A stretch of 25,207 bases of DNA from contig MU617055.1 in assembly GCA_025201705.1 (NCBI GenBank), positions 1 through 25,207 on the forward strand, read 5' to 3'. Positions 1 to 9,551 of the stretch are shown in pieces. Both the position numbers and the translations under genes were made by a program. The DNA comes from Dissophora ornata. Its lineage: Eukaryota; Mortierellomycota; Mortierellomycetes; Mortierellales; Mortierellaceae. The notes under the pieces were generated by a model. It had not been told where the DNA came from. It did no database searches and was given only the letters and a program-made list of their open reading frames with translations. The stretch's first letter is position 1. The number at the start of each line of letters is the position of its first letter.

Positions 1-2320
1 TGGTTTTGGTAGATGCCCTTGGGTGGTGGAAGGAAGTTCAGCCTGGGATGGTTGGAGTTAACGTTTCCGGTGATCATGCGCAATAGCCAGGTTGGCGTAA
101 AGCGGAGGACGATATTTCGGGCAATATCAGCCTTGAAGCCCTGTTTATGAATAAGGAAAGGTAGGAAGACATAAGATGAATAAGTTGACGCGCCGGAACC
201 AAGGTATTCCACAGACGGCACAAAAGAAAAAAAAATGCCTCGGATTGAAGCAAGACATACTTGGTCGTAAATGAGGTCCGCAAACTCTCGAGAGCTATCG
301 GACGCAACACTGGCAGTCTCGGCTCGCATTTCGACGTAGGTCTGAAAGATGGTAGTCAGATCTGGTGTGGAGTACGAGGGGGCCTCGCTGAGCATATTGA
401 CAAGACAGGCGCAGTCGAGAATGGCTTGAGATGCACCTTGGCCGAAGAAAGGCACGATCTAAATGGTTGAAAGTATAAAAAGAAAGCCGGTAAAACCGGT
501 TAGGTCGATGTCCAATTTTGTGACCGATAATCTATGCATACACATTCAGAACATGCGGGTATACCTTATGGCAGGCTATGAGGAGGGGGGGAAAGAGAGA
601 GAAAGAGAGAGGGGAAAAAAAGGTTGAGTTTCGATGCAGGGCGGAAATGACGCGTTTGTCTCAACCGCGTTTTCCGAATGTCTTCAAAAGCTCACCATCT
701 CCGACAAGGACAACACGTCCGTTGTACCAGGTGCGGTACATCTTCTCCTCGAGCAGAACCTTCGAGACCAGACCCTTGGGGGTGGCCTCTATCAGATCCA
801 TGACGGATCCGCCATAGGGACACTTGAAGTTGCGGACGTCCTCGCAGATCTCGACAGCTGTCTCGGGGTACCAATCGCGGCCACGAGAGCTTTCGCTCCC
901 GCTGCTGGCGTGGTCATTATCGGTTTGAACGAGGTGGGGATCAGGACCTCCGACACACCACGCCATTCTGTTGCCCTGCAGAGGCAGGATCCACATCTAC
1001 GTAATTTGAAGCGCCGAATATGGTTAGATTAGGGACAGCAAACCATGTTTGACTGTACATGGGAAATATGGCGATTGTGATGATGCGTGGCGGCCACACG
1101 AGCCGCACACCTGATAAATGTTTTTGGGTCATAATTATTTTCAACCCCAGCTCTGCTCATCATTGAATCTGAGTAACATGCATTGTGGCGTGTCTGGATA
1201 TGACACTGCACAGGAAAGATGTCATGGACTGTTCTGAGCACATCCGAGCCAGGGGATTAGGTGGGGTGGGGACAGTAATGGCCCTTGGCAAACATAAGGG
1301 GTTTCGTTCATGTTCTTACCGATGTGTGTTGGTCCTTGCCTAGAAGAACTTTGACCTCACACGACTCGTCTTGCAGGACCGGGTATTTTGCCGGGTCGAG
1401 AGGACATGTCATGCCTAAAGCGGCACAATGGGGTAGAGAATTAATAATTAGTAACGGCAATCAAAACATGACGCGGCACAGCACAGAAAAAAACAGAGTG
1501 ATACGCACCGACGACACACTGTTTGTCAAAATGTAACGGCATCTTGTCTCCTTCGGGCAACATGCCACGATCCGTGAGCTTCTGGTACATGATCTGGCGG
1601 GTGGCACTGTAAGCGCCATCGGCACCGATGACCAGGTGGCCAACATACGTGGTCTCGTCCATACATGTTACCGTAACTTCCGACTGGGTCTCGGATATGT
1701 CGATGACACGCTTGCCGGTCGTCAGCCTTCCGGCTGGGATCTTTGCAAGGAGGAACTCGTGCAGATCGGGTCTGGTTGCAAGAGGGATGAGCTAATCAGA
1801 ATAGGCTCCAGAGTTTGATTGAACAAGTTTCGCTGCAGAAACCAAAAATAATTCATGTGCATTACCTGCTCATCACCATTGCCTGGTGGCCGCGCCTAAA
1901 GCAAGTACGAAGAGAGCACGGGGGTAAATGGCCATGTTTCGGTACACATAGAAAGTCAAAGACGGTTCTGTCAATCGTAGCACAGAACGACCAGAAGGGG
2001 GAACGAGAGAGGAGGGAGGGGGGTTACCTTCGCTTGTTACTCCGAGCATCGATGCGGCCTTTTTTGCGGCCGTTGGCAGAGAGGACGGTGATGCCACGGA
2101 GAGGCTTTGACATCTTGTACATGTCCTCTAGCAAGCCGAGCTGCTCCATGATATCCATGATGACGGGGTGGAGGGAGATTGAGGTTCCAAGGGGTCGCAG
2201 TCTGGAGGCCTGTTCCAGGATGTGGTAGTCGATCCCGGCGCGGTCAAGCATGATACCCATCACGAGGCCGGCGAGACCGCCTCCAACGATGATGATACGC
2301 AGGTCTTGGGGTGAAGCCAT
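1..2320 (-). CDS. FAD-dependent monooxygenase (tandem copy 1), 3' end cut by window edge
   Basis: Flavoprotein monooxygenase of the PHBH/salicylate-hydroxylase class, expected to hydroxylate a small organic substrate using NAD(P)H and O2; the substrate cannot be told. Exons on the minus strand: 2320-2028, 1895-1877, 1791-1509, 1414-1320, 996-696, 575-565, 458-261 and 140 to beyond 1. All junctions are GT..AG and phases agree. The start has a good context (CCATGG). The N-terminal Rossmann motif reads IIIVGGGLAG, followed by an acidic strand end (HILEQ). The DG motif is VIGADGAYSATR, and the GD motif VVLVGDACHK is completed only by splicing in an 11-nt microexon, followed by PFFGQGASQAI. About 446 residues are visible; the paralogue's ending shows that only a short C-terminus is missing. 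The next gene upstream (3426-5299) is a paralogue in the same orientation. FAD monooxygenase class is confident; role is unknown. Confidence 0.88.
565..575 (-). other. 11-nt microexon of monooxygenase copy 1
   Basis: The upstream exon (996-696) ends GTC GGA GAT G, i.e. in the middle of a codon after V-G-D. The downstream exon (from 458) starts in phase 0 with I-V-P-F-F-G-Q-G. Between them only CCTGCCATAAG (minus strand) restores the motif, giving A-C-H-K. It is flanked by CATAG upstream and GTATAC downstream. Without it the reading frame shifts (11 nt is not a multiple of 3) and the family GDACHK motif is lost. The same-size exon occurs in the neighbouring paralogue at 3947-3957. Confidence 0.88.
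1877..1895 (-). other. 19-nt microexon of monooxygenase copy 1
   Basis: Exon 1 ends in phase 2 (...AG) at 2028. The exon starting at 1791 (after GATTAG) reads in phase 0 as L-I-P-L-A-T-R-P-D-L. The two are out of phase unless the 19-nt segment at 1895-1877 is included (CTTTAG before it, GTGATG after it); it adds R-R-G-H-Q-A-M. The spliced product then aligns with the paralogue's R-Y-Q-Y-Y-S-L-V-I-S-R-P-E-L. An alternative single-intron model would use an acceptor at about 1771 (ACCAG before A-CCC-GAT). It keeps frame but deletes about 13 residues of a conserved stretch, so it is less likely. Confidence 0.72.
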
Positions 2321-3425
2321 GGCAGGTGAATGATGATAGAAGGTGGTGGATGGTAGGTAGACTGATCAAGTTGGGCGAAGATGTTTTGTTCAATTATGAA
2401 AAATTTTCAGGGGAGTGTGTAACTGACAACGGGGCAGCGAGAGAAAAAGGGAAGCACTGCAAACTGCGTTTCTTGATTCGCGCAAGGGGGAGACGATCAG
2501 CAACAGCAACAGCAACAGCAATGTGAAATGTGAAATGTGCAATGTGCAATGTGCAATAGAGGAGAGATTGAAGACAGGAAGCAGAGGAAAGGAGGAAGAA
2601 ACAAGCGATGCTGCTTCTATAGGCCGTCGTTGTGGAACAATCAAGAGATAATCCGCAAAGTGCTGCCGAGAGGAGAGACAAATTGGGAAAAAACCGAAAT
2701 GCAGGCAGCATCGGGCGATAGGGTATCGCTGTGGGCGAATACCTGTAATTATAGACCGGCAATTTCATTGCTCCCGGACTGCAGCAGAGGCAGGCCGGCC
2801 GGCGGGCATATAGCATTTGCAATTACATATCGGCGGTGTGGAAGAGCCGTGAAAGCGGGGTGTAGGAGCTGCAATGCGCCATAACCTTCTGTGGGCTCTC
2901 CTCTCTCAATCGCTCATCTACTAGACTATCCCCCTCCCTCCCTCGCCCCCTCATTCACCAGGCCGTCTCTCTCCTTTCAGTTTTTGTTTGTGCACGTTGT
3001 CTCCCCCGTTCTGAGAGAGCGCTTTTTTTACGTAAAATGCTACCGCTCTTGTTGTGCTCCTCGGCTTGACTCTGGTCTTAGTGTACAGTACTGTATGTCT
3101 TGCTCATGGGGTGACAGGCTGCAGGGACCACGACCACATCGTGCCTGTGATACCTCGTCCTCTCTACTGTCCATGAATCCCCAAGTCTGCCTGCTGATCC
3201 GTGATTACTCAAACCAAGTTGTGCATGCCAAAACACCACAGGCCAAACGTGCCTCGGCCCCTTTGTTTGCTTTCTCGACGCCTCTTCTGCACGCTCTTTC
3301 GCCAAATTGGGGATTGTCCTTGATCAATCAAAACGATGTTGTAGTCTAATCATCTATTGTACTCTTCATTTGTCTCTCAAGGTTCGTAATAGAACGATTG
3401 AACGATCTACAGACTTTATTATTTT
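2321..3425. promoter_or_regulatory. Intergenic region between the two monooxygenase genes
   Basis: About 1.1 kb lies between the start of copy 1 and the stop of copy 2, so it should hold the promoter of copy 1 and the 3' UTR of copy 2. It contains hexamer and heptamer short repeats (2498-2555). It also has a C/T-rich plus-strand stretch around 2895-3010, and AATAAA on the minus strand at 3420-3415 just after the copy 2 stop. The open frames in it show no domain, biased composition or splice support. No TATA box was convincing. Confidence 0.5.
2498..2555. repeat. CAGCAA hexamer run followed by five ATGTGMA heptamers
   Basis: From 2498 the plus strand repeats CAGCAA about four times. It passes directly into ATGTGAA twice (2521-2534) and then ATGTGCA three times (2535-2555). 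The units are adjacent and otherwise unrelated. The block sits about 180 bp upstream of the start codon of monooxygenase copy 1, so it is in that gene's promoter or leader. Confidence 0.9.
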
Positions 3426-5299
3426 TCATCTCCCTTCTTTCTTTTCTCCGGCGACTTTACCAATCACCCTGGGCAGAAAGTCGACTTGTGGGCGTTCTCG
3501 ATTCAGTCTGTCCCCGACCCAATGCAGTATAAACTGGGGTACGTAGTTCAGGACAAAGTATCGTACCATCTTCCCGATCCAGCCCTGCCGATTTAAGAGT
3601 TTCCCAAATCGATGGGAGGCTTCCACAGCTTCCTTCGCCCCTGAATGACGCTCGGTCTCATAGGTGAGGAGTCTTGCAGTGACATCCTGATCGGGGTCTA
3701 AGGAATGGGCGTAGAGCGCGTTCGCAATCCATGCTGCGTCATAACCGGCTTGCACAAACGGCTGGCCGCCATAGGGTAATGCCTATTATATAAATGCACA
3801 ATACGAGTAGATATATTGACACATGCGGAAAGACATGAACGCCGAACAAACAATGAATACGATGTAAGATGAGTGATAACTCCATTGTGATATTCTGCAA
3901 TGGGGTTCGGACTTCCAGAAACCATGGACGCCTAACTGAACAGTACTTTGTGACATGCTTCAAAAGTCAGACAACAAAAACAAAAAGGAAGGTAAGTTTA
4001 CTCTGGTGTTACGTTGTCGCTGCATCGTACTTTAGACTATCCAGCTTCAGACTGCAACAGCAACAATCAACAACAACAAATAAAGCTCAGTGTAGGCAAT
4101 ACGGCGAGTTTGTATCTGGGCTTACCATCTCCCATCAGGGCGATCCTCCCATGTGCCCACGTCGAATAGAAACCTTCCTCGCGTGGCAACGAGAGCATTG
4201 TTCCAGTTGGCGTCGAATCAAAAAGCCCGCCTATTAAAATCCCCCCAATAGGGCTCTGCATCGCTCGATATTTACCACACATCTCATTAACAGCTTGTGG
4301 GATGGCACTCCAGTCTTCAATGTCCGGACAATCCTGAGCCTCCGTAAGCGGCTCGTCCAGCATCCAACACAGCCTGTTTCCAGTCATAGGAACGCACCAA
4401 AACTAAGGAAATGAGGACATGAATAAAAAAACCGGGTAAACCTTGTTAGCAACCTGTATCACCTTTCTTTTTTTTTTTTTTGTTTCAAAAAAGGATGGGA
4501 AAGCAGCTGTCAGATGCGTGATTACTGAAAAAGGATTGCTTCCTTGCGAGGTAGCCACCCTCATGTTCGAATGCTCTCCGCTGATCAGCTTGAACAGATC
4601 TGGATCCAACGGCTTGGTCATCCCAACGAGAGCTCTGTACTCGTACTTCATAGGCTTGTAATCTTGCGCTGCAAGCAGATCCTGTTGTCTCAGTTGTCTG
4701 TATAGACTCAATCGGACGCTGCTGTAAGCACCGTCGGCTCCAATGACTATTCCTTGATATTGTGAACCGTCGGCGCAGATGCAGGTCGCGACAGAGTCAT
4801 TCTGGGAAACATCCTGGACTTGTTTCCCAAGCAGAAGCTTCGATGTAGGGATCTGGTCCACGAGGTAGTTGTAAAGCTCTGGCCTGGAGATTACCAGCGA
4901 GTAATATTGATATCTGAATACAGACAAAAAGTGTTATGCAACGCATGCTAGACAGAATTGGGCCTTGACACAACAGATGCAAAAAAAGTAAATTCACCTT
5001 GAGTAAGAAAATTCGCTGTCAATTGTGCCTACAATCCTGGGCTGGCCTCCAGGTTGATCAATCTCGAGGACGGTAACACTACTGACAGGCCTCGAGAACC
5101 TCCGCAGGGCATCCAGAAGTCCCAGCTGCTGAAGCAATGGCTGTATCTGCGATGTAATAGAGATCACCCCTCCACCTTCGAGAGGCATCTTTGCCTCAGT
5201 CGAGCGCTCTAAAACCATGTAATCCAACGATGCTTTCTCAAGCAGGATCGCTAGGAGCAATCCCCCGAGACCACCTCCAGCTATAATGATTTTCTCCAT
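3426..5299 (-). CDS. FAD-dependent monooxygenase (tandem copy 2), complete
   Basis: Paralogue of the gene at 1-2320. Minus-strand exons: 5299-4998, 4913-4526, 4402-4126, 3957-3947 and 3782-3426, which join to 1335 nt and 444 residues with phases consistent at every junction. The Rossmann motif is IIIAGGGLGGLLLAILLEKA with MVLERS after it. The DG motif is VIGADGAYSSVR, and the GD motif IALMGDACHK is assembled through an 11-nt microexon. Two intron positions match copy 1 in the N-terminal and middle regions (phase 2 after exon 1; phase 0 before FWCVPMTGNR), as do both introns flanking the microexon. The introns that split copy 1 at V-V-G and before L-I-P-L are absent. After GDACHK the usual G-x-G-A step is altered to G-G-Q-P-F, so FAD contact or activity may differ. 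Substrate is unknown. Confidence 0.88.
3947..3957 (-). other. 11-nt microexon of monooxygenase copy 2
   Basis: The minus-strand segment CATGTCACAAA is flanked by TGAAG upstream and GTACTG downstream. It joins exon 3, which ends ...GGA GAT G at 4126, to exon 5, which starts A-L-P-Y-G-G at 3782. The result is G-D-A-C-H-K. Length, phase (1 in, 0 out) and encoded residues match the microexon of copy 1, although the nucleotides differ. That argues for conservation rather than chance. Confidence 0.9.
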
Positions 5300-5467
5300 T
5301 CTACAAACGGCGTCGTCCCAGAGTTGAGTTGGTGCTGTTGATGTTTTCTTTTTGGCGATTCAATGAGATGAGATCAACGGGCTGGTCGATGATGTGTTGA
5401 ATGCAAACGTGTAGTAGACAAAAACATGGACACAGAAAAATCACACCCTAAAATAATCTCATCTTCA

Positions 5468-5490
5468 GACGGTGGACGGTGGACGGTGGG
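5468..5490. repeat. Tandem GACGGTG heptamers (three copies)
   Basis: The plus strand reads GACGGTG three times in a row, then GG. It lies about 170 bp upstream of the start codon of monooxygenase copy 2. It is either a simple repeat or a clustered regulator site; nothing in the sequence decides between them. Confidence 0.75.
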
Positions 5491-5628
5491 CGGAGCTCTA
5501 TGATAGACTATCCGAAGCAAACGTGGGACGTGTTGATATCCTGCACAAAGTGGTGAAAGCAATGGCTGGTACAACAACATCTGTGTCTTCGTGGCACGGA
5601 TACATTAGTTATGAATGTTTAGAGGTGG

Positions 5629-5634
5629 TTTATT
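5629..5634 (-). terminator. Polyadenylation signal of LYS4 (AATAAA)
   Basis: The plus strand TTTATT reads AATAAA on the minus strand, 28 nt beyond the LYS4 stop codon. Position and match are as expected; use is inferred. Confidence 0.5.
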
Positions 5635-5661
5635 TTTTGTGCGTCTACTCCGGGGCGGATT

Positions 5662-8115
5662 CTAGTTCTGGCGGATGCGTTCCTTGACCCAGCCCTCCAA
5701 ACCTCCTGCGACCCACAACTCCTGGATACTCTTGCCCAGGCCACCGACTCTGTACACTTTATCGTCCTGTCCTTCCTTGCTTACACGGACCTTACCGCTG
5801 GCTAGCGAAACGGTCGCCTTCCATCCCGTGCGGTCCGTCAACTTGGCTGTGCCGCGTTCCTTGGCCAGATCGCGGACAAGCTCGGGACTCTCCATCAATA
5901 ATAATCCATTGTTGATCGAGTTGCGCTTGAAGGTTTCGGAGTAGGAACCTGCAATAAGGAGCTTGATGCCTGCAGAAAGGAGCGCCGTAGCAGCCTGCTC
6001 ACGACTGGATCCCGTTCCAAAGTTGAAGCCTCCGATCAGGATGTCACTGGGACGCACGATGCTGGCAAAGTCGGCGTCGTAGTTCTCCATCACGACCTTG
6101 CGCATCGTCTCGGGACCAATATCGTCCTGATAAGTGTACTTGCCCGGATAAATTCCGTCTGTGTTGAGGTTGTCGGCTGGGCAGAAGAGGAGTTCTCCAG
6201 TCATTTGCGCAGGGAATTTAGGTATCGTCTCATCAGAGACCTCTTCGGCACCAGACTGTGACTGATTGCTCAATGTGATGATGCTAGCGGTTGGGACGGG
6301 GACCGAGGTGGTGTTCATGGATGCAGGTGATACAATCTTTCCAGAAATAGCAGAGGCTGCAACGACAGCGGGCGAAGCAAGGTAGGCCAGTGCCTTGGGT
6401 GAACCCATGCGACCCTTGAAGTTACGGTTTGTGGCTGAAATTCCAATCTCGCCATCTTCCAACAGCCCAGTGCCCAGACCTAGTCAATTGGATTCAGACA
6501 AAGGGTCCTCAGTTCCTTCGAGTTATATACTACTATCATGGGGAAAAGAATAAAAAAAAAAACTCCGATTGCACTTACCGACACACGGTCCACAGCCTGC
6601 AGGTAATGGGGTGGCACCAGCATCCATGAGGGCTTGCCAGTCGCCAGTTTCCTCAACCTCCGCCTGGACCTCGCTACTGGCGGCTGCGACATAGAACTGA
6701 ACGCCGTCTGCGATCTTCTTGCCGCGTACCACCGCAGCAGCTTGACGCAAGTCACTAGCACGGGAGTTGACACATGAGACCAAGTAGGCCTTGTTGATCT
6801 TGACATCGCGCAGGTCCTGGACAGACTGAGCTACCTTGACCGAGTTGGGTCCGGAGATGTATGGTGAAACGGTAGCCAAATCCAGCGTAAGGTGCTTTGA
6901 GTAGAACGCACCCTCATCCGGAGCGACCTCGTTCCGGAGAACCTTCTCGACCCTCTCCTTGTTGACTCGAGGGTGGACAAACTCCTGGCCAGCAGGTACC
7001 GGCTTGATGTTCTTGTTGCTAAACCGCGTGCGCTCAAGGACGTTGATGCGCTTCTCATAGTAGGCACGGGTCACCTCATCGATGGGAAAGACGCCGGCGA
7101 GAGCTCCCCACTCTGTGGTCATGTTGGCGATGGCAAGGCGGTCCTCGATGCCCAGGGACTTGACACCCTCTCCTGTGAACTCGATGGCGGTGTTAAGAAC
7201 CTCATCCTTATTAAACACTGAGCAGAGAGTGATGATGACATCCTTTCCAGTGACACCGGGCGCCAGTTTGTTCTTGAGCTCCACTTTGACCACCGGTGGA
7301 ACCTGCCACCAAGTCTGACCGGTTGCCCAGATTGCTGCCGCGTCGGTACGGACGATGGGGGTTCCCAGTGCTCCGATGCCGCCATACATGTTGGAGTGAG
7401 AATCCGAAGCGACGGTGAGTGTTCCTGGGAAAGCATAGCCCTCCTCTACCATGACTTGATGTCCAATGCCGCGCCCCGCAGGATAAAAGTCGACCTTGTT
7501 TTCCCCTGCAAACGCCTCAATTGTCGCATATTTGATGAGGTTCTAAATGTCGTTTGACAAAGATATGTGAATCTCTAGCCGCACAATAGATCACAGACAG
7601 AAAAGAGAACGCAGCAAAGTAATAGACAGAACAAGGTCGATACCTTTTCGGTCTTGTTTTGAACGTCGTGATCTAAAGCAAAGACCGGCTGTCTAGGGTT
7701 CTTGAACTGTGCGGCTCCAATGCTCTTAAATCTAGCGATTCAAATAAGACAACATGTGAGTATACAAACGCCGGGGACATGACTTTTCTTTGGACGTAAA
7801 GTTCTTAGGAGAGTATTATTACTTGGAAATGACTGCGCCAGTGTTGTCGTGGGTGAGGATGTGCTCCGGACGGATGGTCACAAAGTCGCCACTCTTGACG
7901 GTGTGGTTTGGGGCCAGATCGACGGCATAGCGCTGTGCGATCTTTTCGATCATGTTTTGGGGCTGGAAGGCAGTGGCGGTGGCGAGCGTCCTCCTGTAGG
8001 CCAAGCTGTTGCCGATGCGGCTGTTGTAGAAAGAGGGTGCCCTTGATGAGAGGGCAGAGTAGATCCCGGAGGACGGGCAGCTCCTGAGGAGAGTCGGTGT
8101 CTTGATCCTCAGCAT
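5662..8115 (-). CDS. LYS4: Homoaconitase, mitochondrial
   Basis: Homoaconitate hydratase of the alpha-aminoadipate lysine pathway, a 4Fe-4S aconitase-family enzyme of the mitochondrial matrix. Exons 8115-7823, 7731-7644, 7542-6579 and 6479-5662 give 2163 nt and 720 residues, close to the usual fungal length. The N-terminus is Arg/Ser-rich without acids ([12 protein letters not shown]...[11 protein letters not shown]), a typical mitochondrial presequence. The aconitase core includes ALDHDVQNK, the segment [13 protein letters not shown], and the cluster ligands in SCVNSR (about Cys384) and GCGPCVG (about Cys444 and Cys447). The third intron splits the Gly codon right after the last ligand. The C-terminal swivel domain carries [14 protein letters not shown]. 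The [12 protein letters not shown] segment and the mitochondrial presequence favour homoaconitase over isopropylmalate isomerase. It would act after homocitrate synthase. Confidence 0.95.
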
Positions 8116-9551
8116 GGTTTATTGATGAGGTGGGGATGGGAAAAGGAAGAGGGAGAAGCGGAAGGGCGGACGGAAAAAGCCTAAAAGGAGTTGACGGTGA
8201 ACACAGGAACAAGATGCGATCTCGGATATCTTGATAATAATGATTTTCCACTGCAGATGACAGAGAGTGATCGTCTCCGTGCAGATGTGACTGCTGGCTG
8301 ACTGAAATGGGCATGCAGTACATGCACGGAGGAAGTAAGAGAGAAGCCGACATGCAATTCACGTAATGCATGTAATGGGGCTGGCTCTTCTTGTGGTGTC
8401 TCGGAACAGGAGTGCTGTTTGTTGCAGGCCAAAGACAGTACATATCCGCTTCTCTCTCTCTCCCGGGTGTATGTGGGTGTGTGCAAGCGCGCGTGTTATT
8501 TGAAAGCACAGCTGTAATTCGCCCAGTCCACCAGTGTGGTCATCATGCCTCGCTACAAGCATAAATTCATACATGTGTTGCATACGCCTGTTACGGATAT
8601 AGATAGATCGACATACACATCGTCTACATTGTTGGCGGTCCACGGAATCCATTTTTTGTAATGGCCAGGGCAACCGAGGGCTCAGGACAGATCTTTCGCC
8701 ACCAATTGCAATACAAATAAGGAATAGCCTGGCCTTTCCTGGACCAGTCGTTCCGCAGGCGAGGGTAGTTCAGGTCGAATGCAATTAAAGATCTGTCGCA
8801 CAAGCCAAACAGGAACAAACAACCACCGCCGCAACGATATTACCACCAGTGCATTCCACTGGTTGGATGCTATTGCTCAGCGCCACACCCGGTGTCGCGC
8901 CCTAATTACGTTGTTCAGCCCAAGTGCTGTATCCCACACACCGCGACAAGAAGGGTACTTGTTCCCCCCCTACGGCTCACAACAGCAACTACTACAGCTC
9001 CATCTACTATTGCTACAACAACAACAACAACAACAATAATAATAATAATAATAATAATAATAGCTGCAACAACAGCGGCGAGTCCCTTGTCTGCTCATTG
9101 CCTCGCGCATCCTCTTTTTCGCTTCTCTTTCCTCATCCCCTCCCATGCCTGCCTTGAAGATGATTTGAATCATGACCCTTTAGATCGTCTTCATTGTATT
9201 CTCCGCCACCGCCTCTTACACCGCTGCTCATTCACAACTTGCCTGTCTGCACCCGCGTTTACACCTCTCACACTCACCCCCACCACCCCTTCGCTTCACC
9301 CCCCTGTTCTTCCAACTCCTCCGCCCGCTTCCTTCTCCGCCATTGCCCGCAACGCCCAGTCCTTGCTTTACGCAACACACTTCTTCCAGTCGTGCTCTCT
9401 CTTTCCCTCACCTTCCACCTCGCAGCAACCCTCTACCCAGGATAACTGCTCTGCTCTCTCCCCCCATCCCTGATAATACTTGTCACTGCAACACTCAACA
9501 CCACCAGCTCTGTTCACACGACCCACACACGGAAATCAAAGTTATCGCCCA
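8116..9551. promoter_or_regulatory. Divergent intergenic region between LYS4 and the 9552 gene
   Basis: About 1.4 kb separates two divergently transcribed genes and must contain both promoters. The part nearest the plus-strand gene (about 9090-9550) is strongly pyrimidine-rich on the coding strand, with repeated CCTC/CTTCC runs. This is a common style of fungal 5' leader. A CAA/TAA triplet repeat lies at 9015-9061. The open frames here (for example 8892-9473) are made of repeat-encoded Thr/Ile/Asn runs and Pro/Ser-rich pyrimidine translation, with no domain. No clear TATA box was found. Confidence 0.55.
9015..9061. repeat. Compound triplet microsatellite (CAA)7(TAA)8-9
   Basis: The plus strand runs CAA seven times and then switches to TAA eight to nine times before TAGCTG. 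It sits about 500 bp upstream of the start codon at 9552, probably in the promoter or leader. Such tracts are prone to length change. Confidence 0.95.

Larger units (their letters stand above)
5300..5661. promoter_or_regulatory. Intergenic region: LYS4 3' end and monooxygenase copy 2 promoter
   Basis: These 362 bp lie between two minus-strand genes. A minus-strand AATAAA at 5634-5629 lies about 28 nt after the LYS4 stop and is a plausible polyadenylation signal. The rest should carry the promoter of monooxygenase copy 2. A GGACGGT-type heptamer repeat lies at 5468-5490. No gene is apparent. Confidence 0.5.

Noticed and set aside
2891..3349. 152-codon plus-strand open frame between the monooxygenase genes
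   Set aside because: It lacks an ATG in good context and is C/T-rich translation with no recognisable domain.
1..8115. Secondary-metabolite gene cluster around the two monooxygenases
   Set aside because: No synthase, transporter or regulator accompanies them. The neighbouring LYS4 is a primary-metabolism gene.
8892..9473. 193-codon plus-strand open frame
   Set aside because: It is poly-Thr and poly-Ile from the CAA/TAA microsatellite plus Pro/Ser-rich translation of a pyrimidine-rich leader. It has no domain.
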